A stretch of DNA of 64,000 nucleotides, from the NCBI GenBank assembly GCA_023667695.1, contig JAMOZY010000010.1, positions 36,308 through 100,307 on the forward strand. The letters run 5' to 3'. A program made the position numbers and the translations under genes. Positions 49,401 through 58,402 of the stretch are shown here, one piece after another (position 1 is the stretch's first letter; each line of letters begins with the position of its first letter). Source of the DNA: Clostridium sp. Lineage in GTDB: Bacteria > Bacillota > Clostridia > Lachnospirales > Lachnospiraceae. The notes below the pieces were generated by a model. The model made no database searches, was not told where the DNA came from, and was given only the letters and a program-made list of their open reading frames with translations.

Positions 49401-49850
49401 GTGGAAAAAACCAGTAAAAAGATAACGGAGGCATTAAGCCGAAAAATCAGCAAGGAAACCGCTCTGACCGGAATCATAAATAAAGAGGAGCCGTGTATTT
49501 CCCTGCTAGGAGATGAAGGGATTTTACCGATAAGGCTCAAAGAGATGGATGGCGTATCTACCGTAATGGATAGTGAACATGTGTTAAGCTTAGAGCAATA
49601 TCAGACCCTTCTGGCTCAGGCAAGGGATACAGCGGCTTTGATTGGCTCGGCTATGCTGGAGGGACAGATTCCCATCCGGCCAGTCAGGACTGGAAGAAGC
49701 CTGCCTTGTGATTACTGTGACTATCAGGATATATGTAAGCTGGACTGTGGAGATGGAGGGAATCAGATTTGTACAGTAAAGCAGTTAAGGGAATTACGGA
49801 AAGGAGAAAACAGTCATGGAATGGACAGCAGCTCAAAGAGCAGTCATTGA
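46401..49850 (+). CDS. addB: AddB subunit of the AddAB helicase-nuclease
   Basis: 1149 aa from ATG 46401 (AAAGGAG upstream; an ATG at 46383 overlaps that site). Walker A GPSGSGKSH is at residues 7-15. The C-terminal nuclease has TYSRCPYQFYLEYGL (first Fe-S Cys), YVKVLDYKSSSKDID (catalytic D..K) and CDYCDYQDICKLDC (remaining Fe-S Cys). Together with AddA it processes double-strand ends and reacts to Chi for RecA loading. The 3' end overlaps addA by 35 bases. Confidence 0.95.
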   Translation: MIQIVEGPSGSGKSHLVYKEIIQLSIEFPEKRFFLIVPEQFTMQAQRDIVTLHPKHGTMNIDIVSFNRLAYRVFEELNIRCDQVLEDFGKSMLLQRILIENRKELPVFGACLNKAGFIDELKSLFTELFQYRIGRETMKEVYERLPGQEMLKRKLHDLLFVYDTFQQEIQGRYIIAEHVLEMLAKHVPASKLLQGSILYLDGYTGFTPVQYELLEELAQVSEALHITVTIDKASAEQETCAEHALFYLSKDTICRIRQLGDRLGIYVEETFLEGRCPRFTGAEGLRHLEENLFRYPYAVWKEPVQDIHIQVMGNPREELRKVARQIHAMVRNGQYRYQDIAVIHGKLEELEPLAEELLPRFGIPYFMDTNRSIYMNPCLECIRAVLDIVEKDYSYESVFRFLKTGVTGIEPDLLEQLENYVIRRGIQGYSWWQTVFQTDAEEAAMLPVLRCGAAVLARLAPVTQALRQAETVSDYIRILQDLLETLNMREQLETAADTFEADGNLIQAKAYRQIYGKISEIWEKMDAILGKEGMKPEEFRSVLEIGLDDIALGVIPPSLDQVTIGDIERTRLNHVKVLFVLGINDGIIPRVTKGGGILSEADRSLLSQDLELAPDARSRVFREQFYLYQNVTKPSKALYLTYHVQDGDGNEVLPAYLIGRIQKLFPALKQELLVKEEFHWSCLETWEDSTDMISAVFQQEEHMTELEADLWKGLYAYYQANEPQILLRIRQGMRYNNVEHYIHPKTAARLYGTILNTSVSRLETYSRCPYQFYLEYGLGLKKREKNEVTLGDMGSLLHHVVEQIFKRVENREAEAILLSETGETIWDTITDDELVRMVEEEIQEAVGQEENSVYLYSHANRQLLNRIQQTAAYAAVDLRQQLLRGTMIPYRFEMTFNRNASDSDCQHLEAAELSLGQEALMRMSGIIDRIDICQDEEHVYVKVLDYKSSSKDIDADYVNAGLQLQLLVYTNVVLEVLQKKFPEKEIIPAGSLYYGFHIPMVEKTSKKITEALSRKISKETALTGIINKEEPCISLLGDEGILPIRLKEMDGVSTVMDSEHVLSLEQYQTLLAQARDTAALIGSAMLEGQIPIRPVRTGRSLPCDYCDYQDICKLDCGDGGNQICTVKQLRELRKGENSHGMDSSSKSSH

Positions 49851-52800
49851 GAATCGAAACGGAACATTACTGGTTTCTGCCGCTGCCGGGTCTGGGAAAA
49901 CTGCGGTTCTGGTACAGAGAATCCTGGAATGGGTCCTGGAGGAAGGAAAGGATATTGATGAATTTCTGGTCGTGACCTTTACAAGGGCAGCAGCAGCACA
50001 AATGCGGAATAAAATACGAAAGGCGCTGGAGGACCTGCAGGAGCGGCATCCGGAGAATCAGCATGTGGTGAAGCAGCTGTCTCTAATCCACCGGGCCAAT
50101 ATTACTACCATAGACAGCTTTTGTAAGGAACTGGTCAGTGAACATTTTCAGGAATTGGAAATCGACCCCGCCATGCGTATTATGGATGAAACCGAAGGAA
50201 CACTGATGCAGGAGGATGTGCTGGAGCAGGTGTTGGAGCAGGCATATGAGAAGCAGGAGGAAGAAATGCTGGAGCTTCATCAGTATATGAATGCCATACG
50301 TTCCGATGCAAATATTCGAACACTTCTTCGGAGAATCCAGCGTCAGGCAGACAGCTTTCCTTATCCCCTTCAGTGGCTGGCGGAAGCACGAAAAGAGACT
50401 ATGGTGTGGGAGGAGAAGGAGTTGGAACAGCAGCCATGGATGCAGATGCTGGTTGCAGATATTCAGTCCATGATGGCAGAGGTACAGCATATACCCAGAC
50501 AGATTTTGGCAGAGTATGTGTGTTTGGAGGCTGCCTGGCGTCCCAAGGCATATGAGAAATATTGTGCTTATTTTCAGGAAGAATGCCAGATGCTGGATAT
50601 CATAGAACAGGCAGAGGCTTATTCAGAGCTGCAGGAGGCCTTTGATACTGCCAGGCGTACCTATAAGCGGTTTGTCTGGAAGAATTCCGGCGTGCCGGAA
50701 TCTCATTATTTAACGGAACAGTGGGAAACCTATAGTAAGGTGAAGAAGGATGCTGCCGGTTATGTTCGTCAGACCTTGTCCGAGATTGGACAGCAGCAAA
50801 AGGATGTCAGCCGGGTTCTGCTTACAGTGTTAGACCTGACAGAAGCCTTTATGAAAGAATATCAGAAGGAAAAGCAGGCAAAAAACTGTATGGATTTTAG
50901 TGATGTGGAGCATTATGCCCTTGCTGTGCTGGCAAAGGGAATGGAGGATGGAAGTCCGGTTCCTACGGAAACGGCGGAGCAATTACGGGAAGCCTATGTA
51001 GAGATTTTGATTGATGAGTATCAGGATTCCAATGATTTACAGGAGGCTATTTTGACCAGCATTGCCAGAAGAGAAGGGACGGAGTACAGCAATCTGTTCA
51101 TGGTAGGAGATATGAAACAGAGCATTTATAAGTTTCGTATGGCAAGACCCAGATTGTTCCAGGAAAAATACGACGCCTTTTCCGCAGACTGGGAGAAGGA
51201 TACCATAACAAAGAAAATAGAATTAAAGCAGAACTTTCGAAGCCGGTCTGCTGTGCTGGAAGCCGTGAATGCGTTCTTTTATCAGATTATGACAAAGGCA
51301 TTGGGGGGGATTGCATATACCAGCCAGACGGCATTAGTGCCGGGACGGGAATTTCAGGAAAATGAAAAATCTGCAGATTATCGGACAGAAGTGCTATTCC
51401 TGGATGCTGTTTCGGAAACGCTCCGACAGGAGGCCTTACAGGAAAGCAGTCCAGAGGAAAATATTGGGTCAATCTCTTCGAACCGTATATCCGAAGAGAA
51501 AAAGGATGAGGCACAGGAATCGGAGCAGGCAGAGCTGGATGCCATTGAATTAGAAGCACGTCTGGCTGCAGAACGGATTCATGAATTATGTGATTCTGCA
51601 GACCCATTACCAGTCTGGGATGAGGAGCTGCAGGCATACCGTCCGTGTATGTACCGGGATATTGTAATCCTCCTGCGTACGATTAAGGGATGGTCTGAGG
51701 TATTCAGCCGGGTATTGACGGATGCAGAGATTCCGGTGTATGCGGAAAGTGGAAAGGGATATTTTGATTCGGTAGAGGTCCGAAATCTGTTATGTATGCT
51801 GGCGGTGATTGATAATGCCAGAGATGATATTGCTTTGGCAGGCGTATTGCTCAGCCCACTGGTATCCGTTACAGATGAAGAGATGGCCTATATGCGGAGC
51901 TGCTGCAGGCGGGGAGATTTGTGGGAGGTTCTGCATACCTGTATGGGTATGAAGGATTTGGATGCCCCGCTGAGGGAAAAGCTGGAGACATTCTTCACCA
52001 GACTTCGGATATGGAAGGAACAGAAAACCTATAGTACGATTCGGGAATTAATCTGGAATATATTAAACACAACGGGATATTATATCTATGTTGGCGCTAT
52101 GCCCAATGGAGTCCGGAGACAGGGGAACCTGTTAAAGCTCATTGAAAAGGCAAGTGCATATGAAAGTACCAGTTATCGAGGATTGTTTGATTTCTTACGT
52201 TATATCGAACGCATGAAAATAACGGAACAGGACTTTGGTGAGGCAGTCGTATTGGGGGGCAATGATAATCTGGTACGGGTCATGACCGTACATAAAAGTA
52301 AGGGACTGGAATTTCCGGTGGTGTTTTTATGCGGCTGTGGAAAGCGGTTTAACCAGCGGGATGCAGAGGAAACGGTATTAGTAGATGCCGATTGCTATCT
52401 GGCGGTAAATGACAAGCATCTGGAAGCCCATTATTATGAAAAAACAGAGAAACGAAACTGGATGGCAAGACATATGAAAGAGGAAAATCTGGCAGAAGAG
52501 CTTCGGATTCTCTATGTTGCCATGACGAGGGCCCAGGAAAAGCTGATTTTAACAGGTTCCGTTAATCCGGGAATGGCAAAGAAGGAGGAAGCCTATCAGC
52601 GGCTGTATGACCGGTATCAGGGAGAACAATCAGAGGAAGAGGAACGGGATACATCTGAGACGGATACACTGCAGGGGCTGGGAAAATATCAGATTGCCAA
52701 GGCGGATTCTTATTTATCCTGGATGGTACAATGTATGGCTGGCATACAGAAGCAAAACCTTACACCGGATTATCTGACTTACCGGATTGTAACGCCGGAG

Positions 52801-53631
52801 GAGCTGGATGCTCCGGTCATAAAAGAGCTGATAAAGCTACGGGACTTCGAAGCCTTATGGGAGGAACGGACCGCTTTTCCCGGAAGGAAGGAAACGGCAG
52901 AGGAAATCAGCCAGCGGTTTCAATGGAGATACTCCCATCCTATGGCAGCGACACGGAAAGGAAAGCTGTCCGTATCGGAAATCAAAAAAATGAGCCAACG
53001 AATCGATGAACCGGAGGATTTGGAAATCATAACGGAATGGGAAGAATCCGGCTCCCAGGAGCAGTCAGATAGCAGGGCATCCCATGCCGCTGGCAGGGAA
53101 ATGACCGGTGCTTCTTATGGTACCTTGATTCATCTGGTCATGGAAAAGCTGTCCTTCCTTCACAAGGAGAGCTACGAGCTGGTACAGCAGGGCATACAGG
53201 AGCTAAAGGACAATCAGATTCTGACGGAGGAAGAGTTTTTAATGATACCGGTAAACAAGATTTATCATATGATGAATTCCGAGCTTGGCATCCGGATGCG
53301 CTGGGCGGAGCAGGAAGGCAGGCTTTACCGGGAGCAGCAGTTTGTTATCGGCATCCCGATGAACCGGATTTATCCGGATTCAGAGGAAGAGGATTTGGAG
53401 CTGGTTCAGGGAATCATTGATGCGTATTTTGAAGAAGAGGGAGAGCTGGTGTTAATGGATTATAAAACCGACCGGGTGTCGGAAGAAGGGGGCGGGGAAG
53501 AATTAATACAGAAATATCATGCACAGCTTGCATATTATAAGCAGACCCTGGAGCAGTTGACTGGAAAGCCTGTAAAGGAGACCTATATTTATTCCTTTTC
53601 ACTGGAAGAAGTAATTCCGGTCAGGGTCTGA
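49816..53631 (+). CDS. addA: AddA subunit of the AddAB helicase-nuclease
   Basis: 1271 aa. UvrD-type SF1 motifs are clear: AAAGSGKTAVL (about 22-32), FTRAAAAQMRNKI, TTIDSFCKELV, ILIDEYQDSND, MVGDMKQSIYKFR, VMTVHKSKGLEFPVV and LRILYVAMTRAQEKLIL. The C-terminal RecB-like nuclease has GTLIHLVMEKL, LVQGIIDAYF and LVLMDYKTDRV. ATG 49816 lies inside addB with AAAGGAG upstream, giving tight coupling. It is the translocating helicase and second nuclease of the end-resection enzyme. Confidence 0.95.
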   Translation: MEWTAAQRAVIENRNGTLLVSAAAGSGKTAVLVQRILEWVLEEGKDIDEFLVVTFTRAAAAQMRNKIRKALEDLQERHPENQHVVKQLSLIHRANITTIDSFCKELVSEHFQELEIDPAMRIMDETEGTLMQEDVLEQVLEQAYEKQEEEMLELHQYMNAIRSDANIRTLLRRIQRQADSFPYPLQWLAEARKETMVWEEKELEQQPWMQMLVADIQSMMAEVQHIPRQILAEYVCLEAAWRPKAYEKYCAYFQEECQMLDIIEQAEAYSELQEAFDTARRTYKRFVWKNSGVPESHYLTEQWETYSKVKKDAAGYVRQTLSEIGQQQKDVSRVLLTVLDLTEAFMKEYQKEKQAKNCMDFSDVEHYALAVLAKGMEDGSPVPTETAEQLREAYVEILIDEYQDSNDLQEAILTSIARREGTEYSNLFMVGDMKQSIYKFRMARPRLFQEKYDAFSADWEKDTITKKIELKQNFRSRSAVLEAVNAFFYQIMTKALGGIAYTSQTALVPGREFQENEKSADYRTEVLFLDAVSETLRQEALQESSPEENIGSISSNRISEEKKDEAQESEQAELDAIELEARLAAERIHELCDSADPLPVWDEELQAYRPCMYRDIVILLRTIKGWSEVFSRVLTDAEIPVYAESGKGYFDSVEVRNLLCMLAVIDNARDDIALAGVLLSPLVSVTDEEMAYMRSCCRRGDLWEVLHTCMGMKDLDAPLREKLETFFTRLRIWKEQKTYSTIRELIWNILNTTGYYIYVGAMPNGVRRQGNLLKLIEKASAYESTSYRGLFDFLRYIERMKITEQDFGEAVVLGGNDNLVRVMTVHKSKGLEFPVVFLCGCGKRFNQRDAEETVLVDADCYLAVNDKHLEAHYYEKTEKRNWMARHMKEENLAEELRILYVAMTRAQEKLILTGSVNPGMAKKEEAYQRLYDRYQGEQSEEEERDTSETDTLQGLGKYQIAKADSYLSWMVQCMAGIQKQNLTPDYLTYRIVTPEELDAPVIKELIKLRDFEALWEERTAFPGRKETAEEISQRFQWRYSHPMAATRKGKLSVSEIKKMSQRIDEPEDLEIITEWEESGSQEQSDSRASHAAGREMTGASYGTLIHLVMEKLSFLHKESYELVQQGIQELKDNQILTEEEFLMIPVNKIYHMMNSELGIRMRWAEQEGRLYREQQFVIGIPMNRIYPDSEEEDLELVQGIIDAYFEEEGELVLMDYKTDRVSEEGGGEELIQKYHAQLAYYKQTLEQLTGKPVKETYIYSFSLEEVIPVRV

Positions 53632-53645
53632 ACGCCGACAGTCTA

Positions 53646-53675
53646 TTGACAGCAGGAAGATACAGGATATATACT
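53646..53675 (+). promoter_or_regulatory. Promoter upstream of queF
   Basis: TTGACA (53646-53651), 18 nt, TATACT (53670-53675) is a near-consensus sigma-A promoter. About 120 bases of leader follow; I looked for a preQ1 riboswitch there and saw no convincing one. Confidence 0.6.
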
Positions 53676-53801
53676 TGTTTTTGTGTTGTTATGAGATATT
53701 TGAAATCAGATTTTATTCCCGCGGGCAATGAGGAAAATAGCCATGCCTGCATGGATATTTGATTCGTGTATAAAATGTAGTCAGATAAGGAGTATGGAAG
53801 C

Positions 53802-54296
53802 ATGAGCAGACAACAGGAAGAAATGGGAGATATTTCCCTTTTAGGAAATCAGGGTGTAACCTATCCGACGGATTATGCACCGGAGCTATTGGAAACCTTT
53901 CTCAATAAACACCCGGAGCATGATTATTTTGTAAAGTTCAACTGTCCGGAGTTTACCAGTCTTTGTCCGATTACCGGACAGCCGGATTTTGCTGCGATTA
54001 CAATTTCCTATGTGCCGGAACAGAAGATGGTGGAAAGCAAGTCATTAAAGCTATACCTGTTCAGTTTTCGAAATCATGGCGATTTTCATGAGGATTGTGT
54101 AAACATTATCATGAAGGACTTGATTCGGCTGATGGAACCGAAGTATATCGAGGTCTGGGGAAAGTTTACGCCAAGGGGCGGTATTTCCATTGATCCGTAT
54201 TGCAACTATGGAAAGCCGGGAACCCGTTGGGAGGCTGTGGCACAAAACCGCCTGGAGCAGCATGATTTATACCCGGAAAAGGTAGACAATCGGTAA
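53802..54296 (+). CDS. queF: NADPH-dependent 7-cyano-7-deazaguanine reductase
   Basis: 164 aa. The catalytic Cys and Asp in [17 protein letters not shown] fall at Cys55 and Asp62, the same numbers as in the Bacillus subtilis enzyme. [19 protein letters not shown] and [14 protein letters not shown] complete the short, unimodular QueF family. It reduces preQ0 to preQ1 for queuosine in tRNA. No other queuosine genes are visible nearby. Confidence 0.95.
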   Translation: MSRQQEEMGDISLLGNQGVTYPTDYAPELLETFLNKHPEHDYFVKFNCPEFTSLCPITGQPDFAAITISYVPEQKMVESKSLKLYLFSFRNHGDFHEDCVNIIMKDLIRLMEPKYIEVWGKFTPRGGISIDPYCNYGKPGTRWEAVAQNRLEQHDLYPEKVDNR

Positions 54297-54353
54297 GGAT
54301 GACAAGAAAGTGTGAGGCTGGAAAAGCCTGACGGCAGAATCGGAGATAGTCGA

Positions 54354-55694
54354 ATGAATTACGAAGAGGCAGTTGCTTATCTGTTGGATATCCCCAGATT
54401 TGCAAGTAAGAGTACCCATGAGAATCTTAGGGGATTTTTAAGGCTTTTAGGAAATCCCCAGAATCGCATACCAGCCATACATATTGCCGGCACAAATGGA
54501 AAAGGCTCCACTTGTGCCTTCTTGTCGTCCATCCTGCAGGAAGCGGGATATCAGGTGGGAGTATTTACTTCGCCGCATCTGGTGTGGATAAACGAACGCT
54601 TCCAGATAAATGGAATCATGATTTCTAATGAAGGGTTTCGGATTCTGTTTGAAAAGGTAAAGAATGCAGTGGACGCAGGGCTTTCAGCCGGACTGGTACA
54701 TCCGAATTTTTTTGAATTTTTATTTTTGATGGCAGCTTGCTGGTATGAAGAGCAAAAGCCGGATTATGTGATTTATGAAACCGGTCTTGGAGGAAGGCTG
54801 GATGCCACCAACGTGCTGAAGCCCTGTCTGACGATTCTGACTTCCATCGGGATGGACCATATGCAGTATCTGGGGAATACGCTGGAGGAGATTGCAGGGG
54901 AAAAGGCAGGGATTTTAAAAGCAGGTACGCCTTGCATTTATTTATCGCAAAAGGATGTGACGGAAGCAGTCATCCGGCATAGGGGAGAAGAATTGGGAAG
55001 CGGTATGATTCCCGTCGAAAAAGATAAGATTACAATAGACGAAATCCGGGAACAGACAATTGATTTTTCTTATGTAAATCGGTATGATAGTAACGACAGC
55101 TCCAGGAAGCAGTCCGTTACATATCGAATCAGCAAGACGGCTCTGTATCAGGTGGAAAATGCTGCAATTGCCATGGAAGCAGGCTATTATCTGTTATCCA
55201 TCCCCGGCACCCGATGGGCGGATAGGGAAGCCCTGGACCGGCAGCAGGTAGTTCGCAGGGGAATCGCGCAGATGAAATGGCGGGGACGGATGGAAGAGCT
55301 GGAACCGGGCATTTATGTAGATGGAGCCCATAATGCGCCGGCCATTCGTGCCTTCTGTGATACCATTACCAGAATATACCTGGATAAGAAAATCATTTTA
55401 CTATTTGCAGTAGCCAGTGATAAGCGGTATAATGAGATGATACAGATATTGTGTGAAGCGGTTTCCTATGAGAAGGTTATCATTACTGCGATTGATGGCG
55501 TAAGGACAACGCCAGTGGAACCGGTACGGGAATTGTTTCGGCAATATACGGCTTGTCCGATTGTGACCGCATCGGAGATTTCTCAGGCATGGGAGCTGGT
55601 ACACACATGTTTGAGACCGGACAATCGGGTGTTTTGTGTCGGTTCCCTGTATCTGGTGGGAGCCTTGGAGGCGAAGAAGGAGGAAGAACCGTGA
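54354..55694 (+). CDS. folC: Folylpolyglutamate synthase / dihydrofolate synthase
   Basis: 446 aa from ATG 54354; the frame extends 5' to 54312, but the protein start MNYEEAVAYLLDIPRFAS is typical. P-loop HIAGTNGKGST (about 43-53), TSPHLVWINERFQIN, YETGLGGRLDATNV and YVDGAHNAPAIRAFC are the Mur-ligase-like FolC motifs. It adds glutamate to folates, and in many bacteria also to dihydropteroate. Its stop codon overlaps the GTG of the next small gene. Confidence 0.94.
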   Translation: MNYEEAVAYLLDIPRFASKSTHENLRGFLRLLGNPQNRIPAIHIAGTNGKGSTCAFLSSILQEAGYQVGVFTSPHLVWINERFQINGIMISNEGFRILFEKVKNAVDAGLSAGLVHPNFFEFLFLMAACWYEEQKPDYVIYETGLGGRLDATNVLKPCLTILTSIGMDHMQYLGNTLEEIAGEKAGILKAGTPCIYLSQKDVTEAVIRHRGEELGSGMIPVEKDKITIDEIREQTIDFSYVNRYDSNDSSRKQSVTYRISKTALYQVENAAIAMEAGYYLLSIPGTRWADREALDRQQVVRRGIAQMKWRGRMEELEPGIYVDGAHNAPAIRAFCDTITRIYLDKKIILLFAVASDKRYNEMIQILCEAVSYEKVIITAIDGVRTTPVEPVRELFRQYTACPIVTASEISQAWELVHTCLRPDNRVFCVGSLYLVGALEAKKEEEP

Positions 55695-55846
55695 TTAATT
55701 TTGATGAAGAAATTAAGAAGTTTCAGCCGGCAGCGGAGATGAGCCAGCTGGAAGATAATATATATAGAAATGATTTTAATGATGTTGCAGATGTGTTGAT
55801 TGAAGTGATGCAGCAGGCACAGCAGCCGCCACAGTATAATGAATAG
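55691..55846 (+). CDS. Small conserved protein, 51 aa
   Basis: GTG 55691 overlaps the folC stop (GTGA). The product begins MINFDEEIKKFQPAAEMSQL, continues DNIYRNDFNDVADVLIEVMQ and ends in a Gln/Pro-rich tail. It is acidic and helical with no membrane segment. Coupling to folC and to the following TPR gene, 17 bases downstream, suggests an operon. Function unknown. Confidence 0.65.
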   Translation: MINFDEEIKKFQPAAEMSQLEDNIYRNDFNDVADVLIEVMQQAQQPPQYNE

Positions 55847-55862
55847 ATGGGTGTGAAGGAAT

Positions 55863-57332
55863 ATGAATTGTTTACATTGTGGAGCACCGGTACTCATCAA
55901 TGATGTGTGCAGCGAGTGTGGATTAAAGCAGGAATATTTAGTAAAGGCATGGAATACCTCCCTGTATTATTATAATGTAGGGCTGGAGGATGCCAAGATT
56001 CGGAATCTGACCGGAGCAGAGGAGGCTTTAAAGCTGGCTTTACGTTATTATAAAGCGAACATTGATGCAAGGAATCTTCTGGGGCTGGTTTATTATGAAA
56101 CCGGACAGGTTGTAGAGGCCCTGGAGGAATGGGTCATCAGCTCCAATTATCAATCAGAGGAGAATCCGGCAATCCGGTATCTGAAGCTGGTACAGGGAAA
56201 TCAGAATAAACTGAGCAGCTTTGACCAGGCAGCAAAGAAATACAATCTTACCTTGCATTATGTACGGCAAAAGGATCATGACCTGGCATTGATTCAGTTG
56301 AAGCGGGTATTAAGCGCCAATCCCCATTTTGTGAAAGCCTATCTGATTCTGGCATTGATTTATATTCAGGATGGTAATCTGGATAAGGCCAGAAAAGCGT
56401 TGCAGCGTGTTCTGCGGATTGACAGGTATAATCCGATGGCGCAGCATTACATGGCGGAAATGGAAAAACATGAAAAGCACTATTCTACCGGGGATTCCCA
56501 GGATACGGATTATGGAGAAGAAAGCTTTCTTTTGGAAGATGCAGAGGAGCCGGAGGAAGAAGAGGAAGAGCTGGACGGAGAAGAAACTGCAAGACGGAAA
56601 ATACGGGAGATTATCGAACGGGGAGCAGCAGCGGATGATATTAATCCAGATCAGAATCTGGAGGTCGGAAGCTACCAGGAAATCAAATATGGAAAGCATA
56701 ATGTACTGTATCTGACTGCCGGGCTGGTAATCGGTATTGTCGCAATGTTTTTCCTGGTAATGCCGGCACGTATAAAAAGTATCAGCAGTGAGAATCTAAG
56801 CTTAAAGGCATCCTATAGTGCGGAGCTGGCCGGAAAGAATGTTACCATTGCCAATCTACAGGATAATAATGAAAAGCTTCAGACGAATATAGATGCACTG
56901 ACCCGGCAGATGGAGGAATTGGCAGTAGAGAGTAGCGCAGGCAATGTGAATGATACGATTATGACAGGCGTTCAGGCATATATGAGCGGAAATAAGCAGG
57001 AGGCGATTACCGCCCTGGGAAATATTGACCTGAATAGCAGTGAATTATCAGAAGCCACCCGGAACTGCATACAGGCAATCGTGAATGACAGTACGGAAGA
57101 GTTGAATAGCTGCAGAAGTGCAGGGATGACTGCATATGGAGCAGAGAACTATGATGAGGCCATAAAGCAGCTTCAGGTATTCTGTAATCTAAAGCCGGAG
57201 GATGCAGAGGCAAGATATAATCTGGCAAAGTCCTATGAAGGTACGGGAAATGTAGAAGCAGCACATAACTTGTATCAGGATATTAACAGCCGGTTTCCGG
57301 ATTCACCATATGTAACAACATCATACCAGTAG
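55863..57332 (+). CDS. Zinc-ribbon TPR membrane protein
   Basis: 489 aa, ATG 55863. It begins with a zinc ribbon (CLHCGAP ... CSECGLK). TPR helices follow over about 35-210 (AEEALKLALRYYKANIDARN, ALIQLKRVLSANPHFVKAYL, DKARKALQRVLRIDRYNPMA), then an acidic linker and a membrane helix (about 275-295, VLYLTAGLVIGIVAMFFLVM). Outside are a coiled coil and more TPR units up to the end (YDEAIKQLQVFCNLKPEDAE). The combination suggests a scaffold linking cytoplasm and cell surface, perhaps in envelope or sporulation processes. No specific partner can be named. Confidence 0.75.
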   Translation: MNCLHCGAPVLINDVCSECGLKQEYLVKAWNTSLYYYNVGLEDAKIRNLTGAEEALKLALRYYKANIDARNLLGLVYYETGQVVEALEEWVISSNYQSEENPAIRYLKLVQGNQNKLSSFDQAAKKYNLTLHYVRQKDHDLALIQLKRVLSANPHFVKAYLILALIYIQDGNLDKARKALQRVLRIDRYNPMAQHYMAEMEKHEKHYSTGDSQDTDYGEESFLLEDAEEPEEEEEELDGEETARRKIREIIERGAAADDINPDQNLEVGSYQEIKYGKHNVLYLTAGLVIGIVAMFFLVMPARIKSISSENLSLKASYSAELAGKNVTIANLQDNNEKLQTNIDALTRQMEELAVESSAGNVNDTIMTGVQAYMSGNKQEAITALGNIDLNSSELSEATRNCIQAIVNDSTEELNSCRSAGMTAYGAENYDEAIKQLQVFCNLKPEDAEARYNLAKSYEGTGNVEAAHNLYQDINSRFPDSPYVTTSYQ

Positions 57333-57386
57333 ATGGATACATACCAGAATAAGAGCTGGTAAATAAATACAGAAAACCATACACAA

Positions 57387-57418
57387 AAGAGAAACTCGTA
57401 AGGGTTTCTCTTTTTGTG
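57387..57418 (+). terminator. Rho-independent terminator after the TPR gene
   Basis: AGAGAAACTC and GGGTTTCTCT pair over a short loop and are followed by TTTTTG. Confidence 0.7.
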
Positions 57419-57467
57419 TATAGCAACGAGCCAAGTGGACATGCTTGCATGGACAATTGGCGACTGC
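57416..57467. repeat. 52-bp direct repeat, copy 1
   Basis: Starts GTGTATAGCAACGAGCCAAG and contains an internal dyad (CCAAGTGGACATGC against GCATGGACAATTGG, 11 of 14 paired). It matches copy 2 at 57498-57549 in 48 of 52 positions; the two lie upstream of spoIIAA. Confidence 0.85.
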
Positions 57468-57497
57468 AACATCAGCGGACAGAGAAGCTGTCCGCCT

Positions 57498-57549
57498 GTG
57501 TATAGCAACGAGCCAAGTGGACATGCCAGCATGGACCATTGGCGGCTGC
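57498..57549. repeat. 52-bp direct repeat, copy 2
   Basis: Second copy of the 52-bp repeat, ending 25 bases before spoIIAA. The differences from copy 1 (TT/CA in the loop, A/C and A/G later) keep the dyad or lie in the loop. A shared 10-mer, CGAGCCAAGT, also occurs at 681-690 in the ICE. Confidence 0.85.
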
Positions 57550-57574
57550 GGGCTGAGTGAGACAGGAGGTTTGT

Positions 57575-57907
57575 ATGGAATATGATTTGAAATTGGAACA
57601 GGACTGGTTATGGATTGGTCTACCGGTGGAAATCGACCATTTTCAGGCAGAACAGATTCGACAGGCAGTAAAAGAAAAAATGCAGGAGGGATATATAAAA
57701 TATGTGGTTTTTGATTTTGGAAAAACCAGTCTGATGGACAGCTCTGGTATCGGACTGATTGCCGGACGATATCGGGAGCTGGCAATCCGGGGCGGACAGG
57801 TTTATGTCAGCAACGTGAATGAACGAATGAAAAAGGTACTGACTCTTTCCGGGCTGTATCGGATTGTAACACCTTGGGAACAGGCTATGGTTCCGGAGCA
57901 GAAATAA
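57575..57907 (+). CDS. spoIIAA: Anti-sigma F factor antagonist
   Basis: 110 aa from ATG 57575 with AGGAGGT upstream. A STAS fold with FDFGKTSLMDSSGIGLIAGR carries the phosphorylatable Ser (DSSG) of SpoIIAA. In its unphosphorylated form it binds SpoIIAB and frees sigma F in the forespore. It is the first gene of the conserved spoIIA operon. I could not find a clear sigma-H promoter upstream; the 52-bp repeats occupy that region. Confidence 0.93.
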   Translation: MEYDLKLEQDWLWIGLPVEIDHFQAEQIRQAVKEKMQEGYIKYVVFDFGKTSLMDSSGIGLIAGRYRELAIRGGQVYVSNVNERMKKVLTLSGLYRIVTPWEQAMVPEQK

Positions 57908-57958
57908 CAGACAATAGAAATAAAAGAAGGCAGAAGTGCGGATAATAAGGAGGATATG

Positions 57959-58402
57959 ATGAGTAACACCAGTGAAATGTTAGTTGAATTTGATGCAGTC
58001 GGAGAAAATGAAGGCTTTGCCAGAGTGGTAATCGCGGCCTTTGTTACACGTTTAAATCCGACCCTTGAGGAGCTGGGGGATATTAAGGTGGCTGTATCGG
58101 AGGCGGTAACCAATGCAATTATTCATGGATACGAGGGGACAACAGGGAAAATCCGGATTATGGCCCGCCTAGAAGGAACGGTATTGACGATAAAGGTCAC
58201 AGACTTTGGAAAGGGAATTGCAGATATCGACAAGGCAATGGAGCCGTTATTTACCACAAAGCCGGAGGAGGAACGCTCCGGTATGGGCTTTTCGTTTATG
58301 GAAGCATTCACGGATAAGCTGCAGGTGGAATCCGGGCTGGGGGAAGGAACAACGGTCACAATGGTAAAGGCGATGGGAGTGCAGGATGGACAGGACAATT
58401 GA
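57959..58402 (+). CDS. spoIIAB: Anti-sigma F factor (serine kinase)
   Basis: 147 aa from the second ATG (57959), which has better spacing from AAGGAGG than ATG 57956. A GHKL/HATPase fold is visible: VAVSEAVTNAIIHGYEG (N box), VTDFGKGIADI (G1) and GMGFSFMEAF (G2). It binds sigma F and phosphorylates SpoIIAA. It overlaps sigF by 17 bases. Confidence 0.95.
   Translation: MSNTSEMLVEFDAVGENEGFARVVIAAFVTRLNPTLEELGDIKVAVSEAVTNAIIHGYEGTTGKIRIMARLEGTVLTIKVTDFGKGIADIDKAMEPLFTTKPEEERSGMGFSFMEAFTDKLQVESGLGEGTTVTMVKAMGVQDGQDN

Noticed and set aside
53676..53801. preQ1 riboswitch upstream of queF
   Set aside because: No short CAGAGG-type stem-loop with an A-rich tail pairing to the loop is visible; the leader looks unstructured apart from weak stems.
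57416..57549. CRISPR array
   Set aside because: Only two repeats of 52 bp with one 30-bp gap and no cas genes; the repeats are dyads upstream of spoIIAA.
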